Source: PALSA-243 sp036268375 (GTDB lineage: Bacteria > Acidobacteriota > Terriglobia > Bryobacterales > Bryobacteraceae). Taken from it: 44,445 nucleotides of DNA. Below are positions 8,918 to 17,554 of this stretch, in pieces. The stretch covers positions 1 through 44,445 of the forward strand of contig DATAUH010000287.1 of the NCBI GenBank assembly GCA_036268375.1, given 5' to 3'. Below the pieces are notes generated by a model. That model saw only the letters and a list, made by a program, of their open reading frames with translations. It was not told the origin of the DNA and ran no database searches. Within the stretch, counting starts at the first letter, position 1. Each line of letters begins with the position of its first letter. Made by a program: the position numbers and the translations under genes.

Positions 8918-9247
8918 TCAATGTTTCGCCAGATCTTGTGCGGATATCTCGTGGCGGGCGCCTTCAAGACGGGCGTACAGTTCGGGACGGCTTTCGTTCA
9001 AAGGTGGGACGGAGCGCTGGATCGCTTCTTCCCCCTGGCGGATGTTCGCGTCCACTTCGCGCTTGTGCGCAAGATAAAAGGTGATCGCTCCATATACCTG
9101 CTCCAGACTAAGCGAAGAGAAGTTCTGGCGAATGGTCTCTGGCGAGTCGCCGGCGTTGAAGGAATAGACGATGGAATCAAGTGATACGCGCGTACCGGCG
9201 ACGTAGAATCCGCCGTTACGTTGTTCAACGTATTCGTTGTGCTCCAT
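8918..9247 (-). CDS. DUF433-family antitoxin
   Basis: A 109-residue protein with the DUF433 core GGFYVAGTRVSLDSIVYSFN, GDSPETIRQNFSSLSLEQVY and GAITFYLAHKREVD, a helical DNA-binding-like domain found in antitoxins paired with DUF5615 PIN-like toxins. The start is ATG 9247 (MEHNEYVEQ), which places the domain at the N-terminus; upstream in-frame sequence is not protein-like. The toxin gene immediately downstream is broken, so this appears to be an orphan antitoxin. It may survive as an autoregulator or be on its way to loss. Confidence 0.8.
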   Translation of the reverse strand: MEHNEYVEQRNGGFYVAGTRVSLDSIVYSFNAGDSPETIRQNFSSLSLEQVYGAITFYLAHKREVDANIRQGEEAIQRSVPPLNESRPELYARLEGARHEISAQDLAKH

Positions 9248-9462
9248 ATCTGCGGTATAGAATTTTCGCCAAGAGGCGTCAGCTGCCTCTCGGAACTCGG
9301 ATTCAATACAGGCGAGGCACGCCGAATAGATCTGATCTCGGGCAGGGACGTGACACCTTCGGCGGCGCCGAAATCGCATAGAGAATCGCGGACACGCCGA
9401 ACACATCAAGAGCATAGAGCTCGATACGGAATCTCGTAATCCAATCGAGGGCGCACACCGGG

Positions 9463-10602
9463 CTAGAGAGCACGAATGGCGATCTCGCGCAGTTCTTCCG
9501 CGGTGAGCGCGATCGGGTTGCCCTTCATGCTGCTGGTCTGGGCGGCCTTGGCGCATAGATCGTCGAGGTCATCGGTCTTGATGCCGTACGCGCTGAGCGG
9601 TGGAATCTCCAGACGCGCGCACAGGTCGGTGACCCAGGCGACCGCATCGTCGGCAATCGCGCGCGGCTGCCGCATCAGGATGCGGGCGATCTCGTCGTAC
9701 CGGCGCAGCGCGGCGCTCCCGGGAGCTCGACGGCGCAAGGCTTCGATGTTGATCTCCATGCCGTGCGGCAAGACAGCTGCGCAGACTGCGCCGTGTGGAG
9801 CGGTCCACTGGCCGCCGATCGGCGCCGCAAACGCATGAACCACACCTAGGCCTGCATTCGCGAGCGACATGCCACCCAGCAGACTTGCCCACGACATATG
9901 GGCGCGGGCTTCGCGGTCCTCGCCATATTCCCAGGCGCGCGGCAGACAACTCGCGACGCGGCGCAGACCTTCGACGCAGTAGAGATCGGTCATGGCGTTG
10001 GCGCGGGCGGAGACATAGGGCTCGATCAGTTGCGTGAGCGCGTCCAAACCTGTGGATGCGGTGAGCGCGCGCGGCAGGCTCAATGTCAATTCCGGATCGA
10101 CGATGGCAATTTTCGGTAGTAGATAAGGGCTGCGCAGGCTTGCCTTCACGCGGTGCTGCGGAGAGGCCAGAACTGCGTTGCGCGTGACCTCCGCGCCCGA
10201 TCCGGCCGTGGTGGGCAGCGCGAAAAAGGGAGCGGAAGGTTGCGTGAGCTTTTGCCCGCGGCCGACAACCTCCAGGTAATCGAGCGGCTCGCCAGGGTTG
10301 GTGAGCATGGCCGCAATTGCCTTACCCGCGTCAATGACGCTGCCGCCGCCGAGCGAAATCACAGCCGAGCAATTTTCAGCGCGCGCCTGCTCCACTCCTG
10401 CGCGTATGAGATCGACGGTCGGTTCACCTTTGATCGAAAATGTCGCGCAAGAGAGTTTGCCCAGCAGAGGCTGGAGGCGCGAGGGGTCCGAGCCTGTGAC
10501 TACGAGTGCGCGGGTATCTCCGAGGGCAGTGATTTCCGCCAGCCGGCGCGCTTCGCCCTCGCCGAAGATCACGCGCGCGGATGTGGCAAATTCAAAATGC
10601 AT
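9463..10602 (-). CDS. iron-containing alcohol dehydrogenase family protein
   Basis: A 379-residue NAD(P)-linked group III alcohol dehydrogenase. Visible: nucleotide-binding GGGSVIDAGKA (85-95), PTTAGSGAEVT (130-140), and the metal-binding region GLDALTQLIEPY with Asp187, followed by His256 (VVHAFAAPIGG) and His270 (APHGAV). The usual second metal ligand His in DALTH is Gln191 here, seen in some subgroups. It oxidises or reduces a small alcohol/aldehyde; the substrate is unknown. The start ATG 10602 overlaps the stop of the monooxygenase gene (10592-10594) by 11 bases, so the two are translationally coupled. This start gives MHFEFATSARVIFGEG, the normal family N-terminus. Confidence 0.88.
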   Translation of the reverse strand: MHFEFATSARVIFGEGEARRLAEITALGDTRALVVTGSDPSRLQPLLGKLSCATFSIKGEPTVDLIRAGVEQARAENCSAVISLGGGSVIDAGKAIAAMLTNPGEPLDYLEVVGRGQKLTQPSAPFFALPTTAGSGAEVTRNAVLASPQHRVKASLRSPYLLPKIAIVDPELTLSLPRALTASTGLDALTQLIEPYVSARANAMTDLYCVEGLRRVASCLPRAWEYGEDREARAHMSWASLLGGMSLANAGLGVVHAFAAPIGGQWTAPHGAVCAAVLPHGMEINIEALRRRAPGSAALRRYDEIARILMRQPRAIADDAVAWVTDLCARLEIPPLSAYGIKTDDLDDLCAKAAQTSSMKGNPIALTAEELREIAIRAL

Positions 10603-10897
10603 CGTCGTCTGGGTAGATGTTGCGATAGAAGGTGCGAGAGCGCGGTTCTGCGAAATCATCGGCGACGCGTTCCGCCCACGCGTGGTAATGCTCCGATTCG
10701 CGGTGGGCGGCGTGGGCTGCCTGGTCGCGATAGATCTCAATCAGTTCGAAGTGGCTGCCGTCGGCAGTGTCCTGCACCAGGTCGAAGCGCACGCAGCCCG
10801 GCTCTTTGAGAGTGTTGAGCGCGTTTGCGAGGGTCGCCGCAATGAACTTGTCGATCCGCTCGGGCTTGATCTTCATGTGGACATGGAGGATGTGCAT
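10592..10897 (-). CDS. antibiotic biosynthesis monooxygenase (ABM/YgiN-type) domain protein
   Basis: A 101-residue single ferredoxin-like ABM domain: MHILHVHMKIKPERIDKF, EPGCVRFDLVQD, FELIEIYRDQAAHAAHR, ESEHYHAWAE. Members act as dimers, some as quinol or heme-independent monooxygenases, many with unknown substrate. It is the first gene of a two-gene operon with the iron-type alcohol dehydrogenase, overlapping it by 11 bases, which suggests they act on the same small aromatic or carbonyl compound (inference). Confidence 0.8.
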   Translation of the reverse strand: MHILHVHMKIKPERIDKFIAATLANALNTLKEPGCVRFDLVQDTADGSHFELIEIYRDQAAHAAHRESEHYHAWAERVADDFAEPRSRTFYRNIYPDDDAF

Positions 10898-10954
10898 ACT
10901 GGTAGGCTCCCACGTTTTGGTGATTATCGCAGGCGCGTAGTTAGTTGCTTCATA

Positions 10955-12331
10955 TCACTGCTGTTTTAAACCCACCGGGGGAAAATACATAGCCCGTTCT
11001 TCGCGCGTCCACCATCCCGCCTGGCCGAAGTGGGTGAAGTGATACAGGTAGAGCCGCGCGCGAATGAACCGCGGCGGCGCGTTGGGAAAGGGATTATAGC
11101 GGAACAGGCGTAGAACGGCGTGCTCGCCTTGCAGCAGCCGGATCATCATGCCGACGAACCAGCGGTTTTCGCGATAATTGCTGAGCGCGGCGAACCACAT
11201 CTGCCAGTCGAGGCGCGGTTGATAGGGCGCAACGATGGGTGGCGCGCGCCGCGGGTCGCCGGGCTTATAGGGAAATTCGTAGGCCAGCCAGTGTTCGCCA
11301 TCGTTGGAGCCTTCGACGATGATCTCCTGGCGTTCAGTGGTCATGACGGCGAACAGACCGTAGCTATTGACCAGCCGCAATGGTTCGACCCAACGCAGAA
11401 TGGTGCGCGTCCCGGGCGTCGAGAGTCCAAAGAGCTGCAGCATGAGACACGCGCTGACGAAAAAGATGAAGCCTCCCACCACCGCATCGACTGATCGATG
11501 CGACTTGGGGCGCGAGCCCTTCGTGGGCTCGATGAAAAGGAAGAGCGCCAGGATGATCGCGAGCAGATTGAAGAAGGCGTAGTTGCCGGTGAGGAAGATC
11601 AGGATCTGAAGCGCGATCACGACCCATGCGCCGAGGCGGCGGCCGATGCCGGGTACGAAGAACAGAAACGGCGCGACCAGCTCCGCCGTGAATGTGAATG
11701 CGGTGGAGACCTTTTGAAACCACATGGGCGCTTGCCCCATCAGCCACGCCACCGGGTTCGGAAGCGGTTGGGTTTCGTAGTGGTAATGCAGCGCGGTCAG
11801 GTTTTTCCAATTGGGATCGCCGCTGGTCAGTTTGACGACGCCGCTGAAGAACATCAGGCGGAAGATCAGCCAGCGGAAGAACCAGATGCGGATTGGTGAA
11901 TCGTCGGCGAAGATGGCGAGGAATCCGGCTTCGCTCAACAGAATGTCCCACTGAAACGAGAGGAAGTCCTGTCCGGCCGAACAGATCGAGAGCCACAGGA
12001 CAAGGCAGAGCGCGAGCGCGATGCGAATCGCCCAGCGCCAGGGCGCGAACATGGCAGCCAATGCGAAGAGAGCGCCTGCAATCCAGCCCGCGGCGAGCGC
12101 GCCATCGCTGGCATTCAGCCAGAATAACGATGGAACGTCCCAATGCGCGGTGGCTGGATACTCCTGGAGGACGGTCTGAAAAAACTGCGCGGCCGGAGTA
12201 ATCCCGTGCGAACCGATCAAGCCCGCCGACTGCACGCCCCAGGAGACGAACGCGATCAGATAAATGAAACCGATGAGCCGAGTGCAGAGAGTAACGTCGA
12301 GCCGAAGCCGTATCCGGGCGGGCCAGGTCAT
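10955..12331 (-). CDS. lipase maturation factor-like integral membrane protein
   Basis: A 458-residue polytopic membrane protein matching the LMF1/lipase maturation factor family: LIGFIYLIAFVSWGVQS and the conserved IGSHGITPA near the N-terminus, repeated hydrophobic helices through about residue 320, then a soluble C-terminal part (GSNDGEHWLAYEFPYKPGD, PRLDWQMWFAALS, NRWFVGMMIRLLQGE) typical of the family. In animals these aid lipase folding in the ER; the bacterial role is unknown. ATG 12331 gives MTWPARIRL; a further 30 upstream in-frame codons look non-coding. It is a separate unit from the upstream propeller gene, with a hairpin between them. Confidence 0.85.
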   Translation of the reverse strand: MTWPARIRLRLDVTLCTRLIGFIYLIAFVSWGVQSAGLIGSHGITPAAQFFQTVLQEYPATAHWDVPSLFWLNASDGALAAGWIAGALFALAAMFAPWRWAIRIALALCLVLWLSICSAGQDFLSFQWDILLSEAGFLAIFADDSPIRIWFFRWLIFRLMFFSGVVKLTSGDPNWKNLTALHYHYETQPLPNPVAWLMGQAPMWFQKVSTAFTFTAELVAPFLFFVPGIGRRLGAWVVIALQILIFLTGNYAFFNLLAIILALFLFIEPTKGSRPKSHRSVDAVVGGFIFFVSACLMLQLFGLSTPGTRTILRWVEPLRLVNSYGLFAVMTTERQEIIVEGSNDGEHWLAYEFPYKPGDPRRAPPIVAPYQPRLDWQMWFAALSNYRENRWFVGMMIRLLQGEHAVLRLFRYNPFPNAPPRFIRARLYLYHFTHFGQAGWWTREERAMYFPPVGLKQQ

Positions 12332-12393
12332 GTTCGCGCCTACGGTAGCATGTGACGCGTAGCGCGCGCTATTGACGTGTTCAGGAGTTGGTG

Positions 12394-12422
12394 CGTGTTC
12401 GCGCGGAGGCCACGCGAACACG
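12394..12422 (-). terminator. perfect hairpin downstream of the TIGR03437 gene
   Basis: A 10-bp perfect inverted repeat (12394-12403 with 12413-12422, core GTGTTCGCG/CGCGAACAC) and a 9-base loop lie 24 bases past the stop of the minus-strand propeller gene. No T-run follows, so terminator activity is uncertain. Confidence 0.45.
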
Positions 12423-12445
12423 GCTTGGAAGCGATGCGGTGCGGT

Positions 12446-15175
12446 CTACTGAGAGACCACGGGGACTGCGACGGCGTTGCTGACGAAGAAGCCCTGCGCG
12501 ACCGTGACTTCCGTATTTACGTTGGAGCCCAGGGTCGGGCTCAGGTGCAGAACGACGTCAAAGAGTCCGACGGTTCCGGGCATGAGGGTCGCCTGAATCA
12601 CGTCCGCCGTAGCGCCGCCCGCGAGGGCGTTTGCAAACTGCTGCGGAATGGTGTTCGGACCTCCGATTGGATACTGCGAGCCGGTGACGATGTACGGTTG
12701 GATGGCGCTGGTGAGAATTGGCAATCCCATGCCGGTGACGAAAACGTTGATCAACTCGCCTGCGCGTGCCGGATTGTCTTGCGTAACGCGCGCCCCAGCG
12801 ATGTTAGAACAGCAGGTCTGAGTGTCAAACGCAGTGACGGTGATATCGGCGCCCGAACTGGAGCTGCCGCCGATGGGAATGGCGTCACCTTCAGGGCCGG
12901 CGATATTGGCGGTGACGATGATGCGATCGAAGACGCCCGCAGCCGCCGCGGTGACTTCCGGATCCTGTTGGAGCTCTGCGATAAGCGCGTCGCGTACAGT
13001 GTCGAGCGTATCGGTGCTCTGCACGGTGTACGTGTAGGAGCGCCCGCGGACGGCGACCGTCGCGACGTCGCCGGCGTTGATCGTTCCATCAACCGAGACG
13101 ATCGCAGTGGCATAGCTCGAATAGTGCGTGGCAATGCCGATCTGGGGATTGCTGGTGCCCGGTACGGATGAGAGTCCCGGATTTGCGCTGACGATGGTGA
13201 GCGCGACCGGAGAAGTGAACGTGCTTCCACCGTTGATCTGCGAAACCACGTAGACGTTCACGCTGGTGGTGCTGGTGAATTCCCACGGAACCTGAGCATT
13301 GACTTGATTGGGCGAAACGTAAGTCAGCGGCACGGGAATGCCGTCCATATAGACCTGCACGCCGCCGAGAGAAGTGGGCAACGTAGGTTGGGTGAGGTCG
13401 GCGGAAACGGTATCGCTGGCCAAATTGGAGCCATTAATCGTGACGATAGTTCCAGGCGCGACCGATGCAGCGTTGCCGCCGCCATCGAGTTGCGTGTCAG
13501 CCGCCGTGGCCGCGATTTGGGCGTTGCTGGAAACGGTGGCTGAGTATGCCACGGCGCCTCCCTGGGTCCCGGGCAGAACTGCTTGAAGAGTGACTGCGGA
13601 ATCTGCGTCATTCTCAATTGCGGTGACCTGGCCGTTTTGGCTGCCGGCGTTGATTTCGCTGACTAGCGCCGCGATCACTGAGGTGAGCGTGTCGGTGGCC
13701 TTGACTGTGTAGGGAAATTCGGCCGTATTGATCGTGATGGTGACGATGTCGCCGTTATTGATCGTGCCGCTGATCAAGACACTGCCTGTCGCGTAGACGT
13801 TGGGGTTGTAGACATTCACGACAGATTGGTAGGGCAGAGTATTGGGCGCGACCGTATAGACCGTGATGCGGCGGTTGTAGGGATCGGCGGCATAGAGGTT
13901 GGTTCCATCGAACGCGAGTGAAGTGGGCGTGTTCACCGAATCGGCCGCGTCGGTGGCCTGATCGACGCTGCCGCCAACTTGGCCCAGAATGATGTCGGCC
14001 GCGGCTGCATTTTGAGTCGGAATGGTTTTGTATTCGAGAATGCGGTCGTTGCCGCCGTCCGCCACGAAGAGGCGCGTACCGTCCGAGAGCGCAAAGCGGG
14101 GAAAATTTAAAACGTAATTGCAGACTAAAGGATAAGTCGCGTTGCCGTTGGCGTCCGTACCGTTCGAGACGCTGCAGAGGACGGGGCTTTCCGTAAAGTT
14201 CGGGGTGGAATTCACCAGCGCGTCGGGATAGCTGACGTTGAATGCGTAGTTCGGTACGCCGCTGTTCATGTCCGGCTGCCCGATCTCAACATCGGCGGCC
14301 TGAGCGTTGGTGGCAGGAATCGAGTTCCAGATCAGAATGCGATTAAAGCCGAGGTCTGTGACGAACAGGTGCGTGCCATCGGAGGTGACGCTCACCGGAT
14401 TCAACATATTTGTGGCGGTGGCGCTGGTATTTTGCTGAGCGATATCCACCTGCACGAAGGTGGTGAAGTTGGGCTGTCCCAAAACGACGTCGGCGGCGAC
14501 GCCGTTGGTGGTGGGGATCCTGTTATAGATCAGAACCCGGTTGTTCTGCGTGTCGGCGACGTACAGGCGGCCGTTTTGAATCCACACGCCTTGAGGACCG
14601 TTGACCGATTTGGCGGTAGGCACGCCGTTGGTGGGAACGGTAGAGGTATTGAAGTTGGGCTGCCCGATGACTACGTCGGCCGGCGCGTTATTGGTGGTGG
14701 GAATGTGATTCCAGATCAGGATGCGGTTGTGGTTGGTGTCGGCGACCACGAGATGCACGCCGTCGGAGGCCACGGCGGTAGGTTCGCGAATGTTGTTCTG
14801 AGTGGTGGTGAAGTTGGTTGTAGCAGTCACGAAATCGGGCTGACCGAGCACCACCGAAGCGGCGCCGACGCAGATGGGGCAGATGGAATTGTTGGATAAC
14901 GGCGTGGTGGGTCCGGGAAGCTGGCCGGAGAGATTGGGAAAGATGAGGACGCGGTTATTGTTGGGGACAGCGCCGATGCGGTTGTCGTCAGCGATGAAAA
15001 GCGTGTCCGCCGCGTAGGCAACGCCGCTGGCGCCGCCGATAGTGGTGTTCGAGGAGTTGGGATCGGCGGCGGTAAAGCTAGTTTGCCCGATCACCAGGCG
15101 GGCCGCTTGGCCAGTCACGAAATCCGCGGCGCAGAGGCTGGCCGCGCTGAGTAGAAATGCGCAAATCCACTTCAT
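12446..15175 (-). CDS. secreted propeller protein with Solibacter-type C-terminal domain (TIGR03437)
   Basis: A 909-residue exported protein. A signal peptide (MKWICAFLLSAASLCAAD) is followed by roughly 400 residues of NHL-like repeats with recurring units such as AADVVLGQPNF, GTHLFVTDLGFNRILIWN and GRLYVADTQNNRVLIYN, indicating a beta-propeller. Two related modules follow: SGTINNGDIVTITINTAEFP with YTVKATDTL, and DGTINAGDVATVAVRGRSY with TVQSTDTL. Between them sits the TIGR03437 core (VAPGTIVTINGSNLA, GGVQVYMDGIPVPLTY, VSPNQVNAQVPWE). The module is typical of Solibacter-like Acidobacteria and resembles IPT/TIG folds; a cell-surface or secreted binding role is likely but unproven. Confidence 0.85.
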   Translation of the reverse strand: MKWICAFLLSAASLCAADFVTGQAARLVIGQTSFTAADPNSSNTTIGGASGVAYAADTLFIADDNRIGAVPNNNRVLIFPNLSGQLPGPTTPLSNNSICPICVGAASVVLGQPDFVTATTNFTTTQNNIREPTAVASDGVHLVVADTNHNRILIWNHIPTTNNAPADVVIGQPNFNTSTVPTNGVPTAKSVNGPQGVWIQNGRLYVADTQNNRVLIYNRIPTTNGVAADVVLGQPNFTTFVQVDIAQQNTSATATNMLNPVSVTSDGTHLFVTDLGFNRILIWNSIPATNAQAADVEIGQPDMNSGVPNYAFNVSYPDALVNSTPNFTESPVLCSVSNGTDANGNATYPLVCNYVLNFPRFALSDGTRLFVADGGNDRILEYKTIPTQNAAAADIILGQVGGSVDQATDAADSVNTPTSLAFDGTNLYAADPYNRRITVYTVAPNTLPYQSVVNVYNPNVYATGSVLISGTINNGDIVTITINTAEFPYTVKATDTLTSVIAALVSEINAGSQNGQVTAIENDADSAVTLQAVLPGTQGGAVAYSATVSSNAQIAATAADTQLDGGGNAASVAPGTIVTINGSNLASDTVSADLTQPTLPTSLGGVQVYMDGIPVPLTYVSPNQVNAQVPWEFTSTTSVNVYVVSQINGGSTFTSPVALTIVSANPGLSSVPGTSNPQIGIATHYSSYATAIVSVDGTINAGDVATVAVRGRSYTYTVQSTDTLDTVRDALIAELQQDPEVTAAAAGVFDRIIVTANIAGPEGDAIPIGGSSSSGADITVTAFDTQTCCSNIAGARVTQDNPARAGELINVFVTGMGLPILTSAIQPYIVTGSQYPIGGPNTIPQQFANALAGGATADVIQATLMPGTVGLFDVVLHLSPTLGSNVNTEVTVAQGFFVSNAVAVPVVSQ

Positions 15176-15387
15176 GGGAGGGATGGAAGGACGTTAAATA
15201 AGTCTAGATTATAGCAGGCGTTACGCAGGTTTCCAGGCAACGGCGGTGAGGCTTCGCGGTCACAAGGGTGTGACCGAACGGCACGCAAAAATCGGCGCGC
15301 CGAGGTCGAAACCGGTGGCACAAAAGCACATATCAGAACGCCTGCGAACACGGCCGTGGGGAATGCACGGCGGTGGCCAAAAATGAA

Positions 15388-15417
15388 AATGGCAGGCATC
15401 CTGAGATGCCTGCCATT
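15388..15417 (-). terminator. intrinsic terminator of the M48 protease gene
   Basis: A perfect 13-bp stem (AATGGCAGGCATC at 15388-15400 with its complement at 15405-15417) and a 4-base loop lie 20 bases beyond the M48 stop. Read on the minus strand it runs into TTTTCATTTTT. The remainder of the 15176-15437 gap shows nothing else I can name. Confidence 0.8.
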
Positions 15418-15437
15418 GAGATCACACGGGGAATGGG

Positions 15438-16508
15438 TTACTGGTTGTTGCCGCCGTTGTCCTTACCGGTACCGCTGGTTCCGGAATCGCCATCGCGGCG
15501 TTTCAACGTGGGACGGTCATCGTCGCCGGTGGAAGTGCCACTGGGGCTGGTCGAATCGACGCCCGTACCATTGCCAGTGTTGCGGCGAAGGGTCGGACGG
15601 CTGGGATCGGCGTTCTTTTCAGTCAGGCGGTGATTGTGCATCATCGCCAGGCGCGCCTTCACGTCGTCGAACTCAGAAGTGGTGACCACGTACTCAGGCT
15701 TGGGCTTGAACTCGGCCGAGTTGATCTCTTCCTGCGCGGCCTTGATGCGAGCGTCCGTCATCGGGTGCGTCGAGAAGACCTTCGACAGCGAACCGGGCTT
15801 CTTCTTTTCGAGAGTCTGGACCTTTTCGAAGAAATCGACGAACGCGGTTGGGTCGTAGCCCGCCTTGTACAAATACTGGAGACCGTAGTAGTCGGCCTGA
15901 CGCTCGAATTGCTGCGAGAACTGCAGGTAGCCGAGCGGAATCGCGAGGCCCATGCCTTGACGGATGGCGTAACCGGTCCAACCGCCGAGGGCGATGGAAG
16001 CCGCGATAGCGCCGATCTGCATCAGGTCGCCACGGGTGGCCTGCTTCGTTCCATGCCGGCAAGCTACGTGAGCGATTTCGTGCGCCATAACGCCAGCCAG
16101 CTCGGCTTCGGTATCGGCCTTGAGAATCAGACCCGAATTCACGAAAAAGAAGCCGCCGGGAAGAGCGAAAGCGTTCACTTCTTCGGTGTCGAGAACCTTA
16201 ATGGTGAAGGGGACCTTGGCATCGGAGTTCCGGACGATGTTTTGGCCTACGCGATTTACATATTCCGCGATGACGGGATCATCAATGATCTTGGCCTGCC
16301 GCTCGACTTCCTGGGCGAGTTGCTTTCCCAGGGCAATTTCTTTTTCGAGCGAGTAGAAGTTGATGCCGCTGCCTACGTCGCGATCACCAATCGCATCGGG
16401 ATCTTTTTTCTTATTATCGCCGGCGAAAACGGTGAAACCGGTAAGATTCAGCGCGATCGCAACGGCCAGCACTCGTGCGAAAGGTCGCCGGGCCAAAGGA
16501 TAATTCAT
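15438..16508 (-). CDS. M48-family zinc metalloprotease (BepA/YfgC-like)
   Basis: A 356-residue exported protease. A signal segment (ARVLAVAIALNLTGFTVFAGD) is followed by the peptidase domain with HEIAH at 143-147 in MAHEIAHVACRHGT and the third zinc ligand in FERQADYYGLQYL. Substrate-loop signature VNAFALPGGFFFVNSGLI is clear. The C-terminal ~55 residues are low complexity with a repeated RPTLRR/RPTLKR and Gly/Ser/Thr/Asp stretches, unlike E. coli BepA, which carries TPR repeats. The family degrades or refolds misassembled periplasmic/outer-membrane proteins. ATG 16508 is supported by AGGAG 10 bases upstream. Confidence 0.9.
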   Translation of the reverse strand: MNYPLARRPFARVLAVAIALNLTGFTVFAGDNKKKDPDAIGDRDVGSGINFYSLEKEIALGKQLAQEVERQAKIIDDPVIAEYVNRVGQNIVRNSDAKVPFTIKVLDTEEVNAFALPGGFFFVNSGLILKADTEAELAGVMAHEIAHVACRHGTKQATRGDLMQIGAIAASIALGGWTGYAIRQGMGLAIPLGYLQFSQQFERQADYYGLQYLYKAGYDPTAFVDFFEKVQTLEKKKPGSLSKVFSTHPMTDARIKAAQEEINSAEFKPKPEYVVTTSEFDDVKARLAMMHNHRLTEKNADPSRPTLRRNTGNGTGVDSTSPSGTSTGDDDRPTLKRRDGDSGTSGTGKDNGGNNQ

Positions 16509-16829
16509 GATGCGCGAACTCCTAGATACACTATACGCTCTTTTTGCAGTGGGGAAACACTGTTGTGTTAAACGCACAGGCCTAGGTGAGGGTTTCAGCA
16601 AATCCATCACAATAAAGCCCCGAAAGCGGGTTGATTTTCGCGCCAGTACCAGGATTGGGACGACCCTACGCCGCGGAAGCGAAAGCAGATCCTAGCGCGG
16701 GCCGAGCCGGACGGGAGTGGTGGCACGGCGGCTGAGGACGAAAGTATAAAGGTTAAATCTGGCGCCAACCGGGAATGGCAGTCGAGGGCGCCTTGTGGGC
16801 GAGCGCGTGAGCTGGGCTATTCTGAACGC
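16509..16829. other. divergent intergenic region between M48 protease and DinB genes
   Basis: 321 bases with no credible gene. On the minus strand TATAGT near 16532 is a possible -10 for the protease gene, with a weak -35. No terminator or repeat was seen apart from short dyads (AACAC-tgtt-GTGTT near 16557). Confidence 0.35.
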
Positions 16830-17357
16830 ATGCAAGCTATGCAAGGCGATCAAGCCAATTTTCTGCTTCATGGCGTTTTTCTCGATCTGCTGCAAAGAGA
16901 AAGCGCCACCACCAAGAGAGTGATTGAGGCAATCCCGGCGGGTAAGGGCGACTACCGGCCGGATCCGAACGCCATGAGCGCGATGGAGCTGGCATGGCAC
17001 ATCGCTTCGGCCGAAATGAGATTTCTGAACGCAGTCATCAACGGGGAATTCGACTTTTCGCCCGCCGAGAAGCCGGAAGCGAGCAAGAATCCGCAGGCGC
17101 TTGCGGCCTGGTATGCGGAGAATTTTCAGCAGCGCATAGATAAGGTGGCTGCGCTTTCCGGCGACCAGTTGGCGAAGCCGGTGGATTTCCGGGGGATGTT
17201 CCAGATGCCGGCCGTGATGTACCTCTCCTTCAGCAATAATCACGGCGTGCATCATCGGGGCCAGCTTTCCACTTACCTGCGGCCGATGGGCGGGAAGGTT
17301 CCGGCGATCTACGGGGAAAGTTACGACTCGAAGGCGGCGAAGCAGGCGGCGGGCTAG
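16830..17357 (+). CDS. DinB-family four-helix metal-binding protein
   Basis: A 175-residue protein of the DinB/YfiT-like four-helix-bundle superfamily. The three histidines that bind a metal in this fold are visible: His in ELAWHIASAE, and the pair in NNHGVHHRGQLSTYLR. The spacing and the closing LRPMGGKVPAIYG are typical of bacterial DinB_2 members, many of which are thiol-dependent transferases or of unknown function. A second in-frame ATG at 16839 is an alternative start. The gene is separated from the PspA operon by nearly 200 bases. Confidence 0.85.
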   Translation: MQAMQGDQANFLLHGVFLDLLQRESATTKRVIEAIPAGKGDYRPDPNAMSAMELAWHIASAEMRFLNAVINGEFDFSPAEKPEASKNPQALAAWYAENFQQRIDKVAALSGDQLAKPVDFRGMFQMPAVMYLSFSNNHGVHHRGQLSTYLRPMGGKVPAIYGESYDSKAAKQAAG

Positions 17358-17383
17358 CCAGCCGCGAGGCGACAAACGAACTC

Positions 17384-17449
17384 GGCAGAAAAACGAACTC
17401 AAGAAGCTGAAAAACGAGCTGATGAGAGCTGAAAAAACGAACTGGCGCG
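17384..17449 (+). repeat. three ~22-bp tandem units with phased A-tracts
   Basis: Three imperfect copies of GCTGAAAAACGAACT-like sequence begin near 17384, 17406 and 17428. The A5-A6 tracts recur every ~22 bp, about two helical turns, so the DNA is likely to be curved. It lies about 105 bases upstream of the PspA operon. A fourth weaker unit (GACAAACGAACTCG) precedes them. Confidence 0.65.
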
Positions 17450-17554
17450 GGCGTGTCGGAGAGACCGTGTGCGCCGGCATTAAAATGGTGGCCAGGCGCC
17501 GTGGTGGCGGAACTTCCGGCTGCGCGGCGTCGTATCGAAAAGTGAGTGCATCCT

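Noticed and set aside
9248..9462. Possible N-terminal extension of the DUF433 protein
   Set aside because: The extra residues are low-quality (Arg-rich) and place the domain unusually far from the N-terminus; ATG 9247 fits family length.
15172..15399. Open 75-codon frame on the minus strand upstream of the propeller gene
   Set aside because: It overlaps the M48 terminator hairpin and the propeller start, has no ribosome-binding site and no protein-like features.
16692..17480. 262-codon frame on the minus strand
   Set aside because: It is antisense to the well-supported DinB gene and Arg-rich, typical of a shadow frame in GC-rich DNA.
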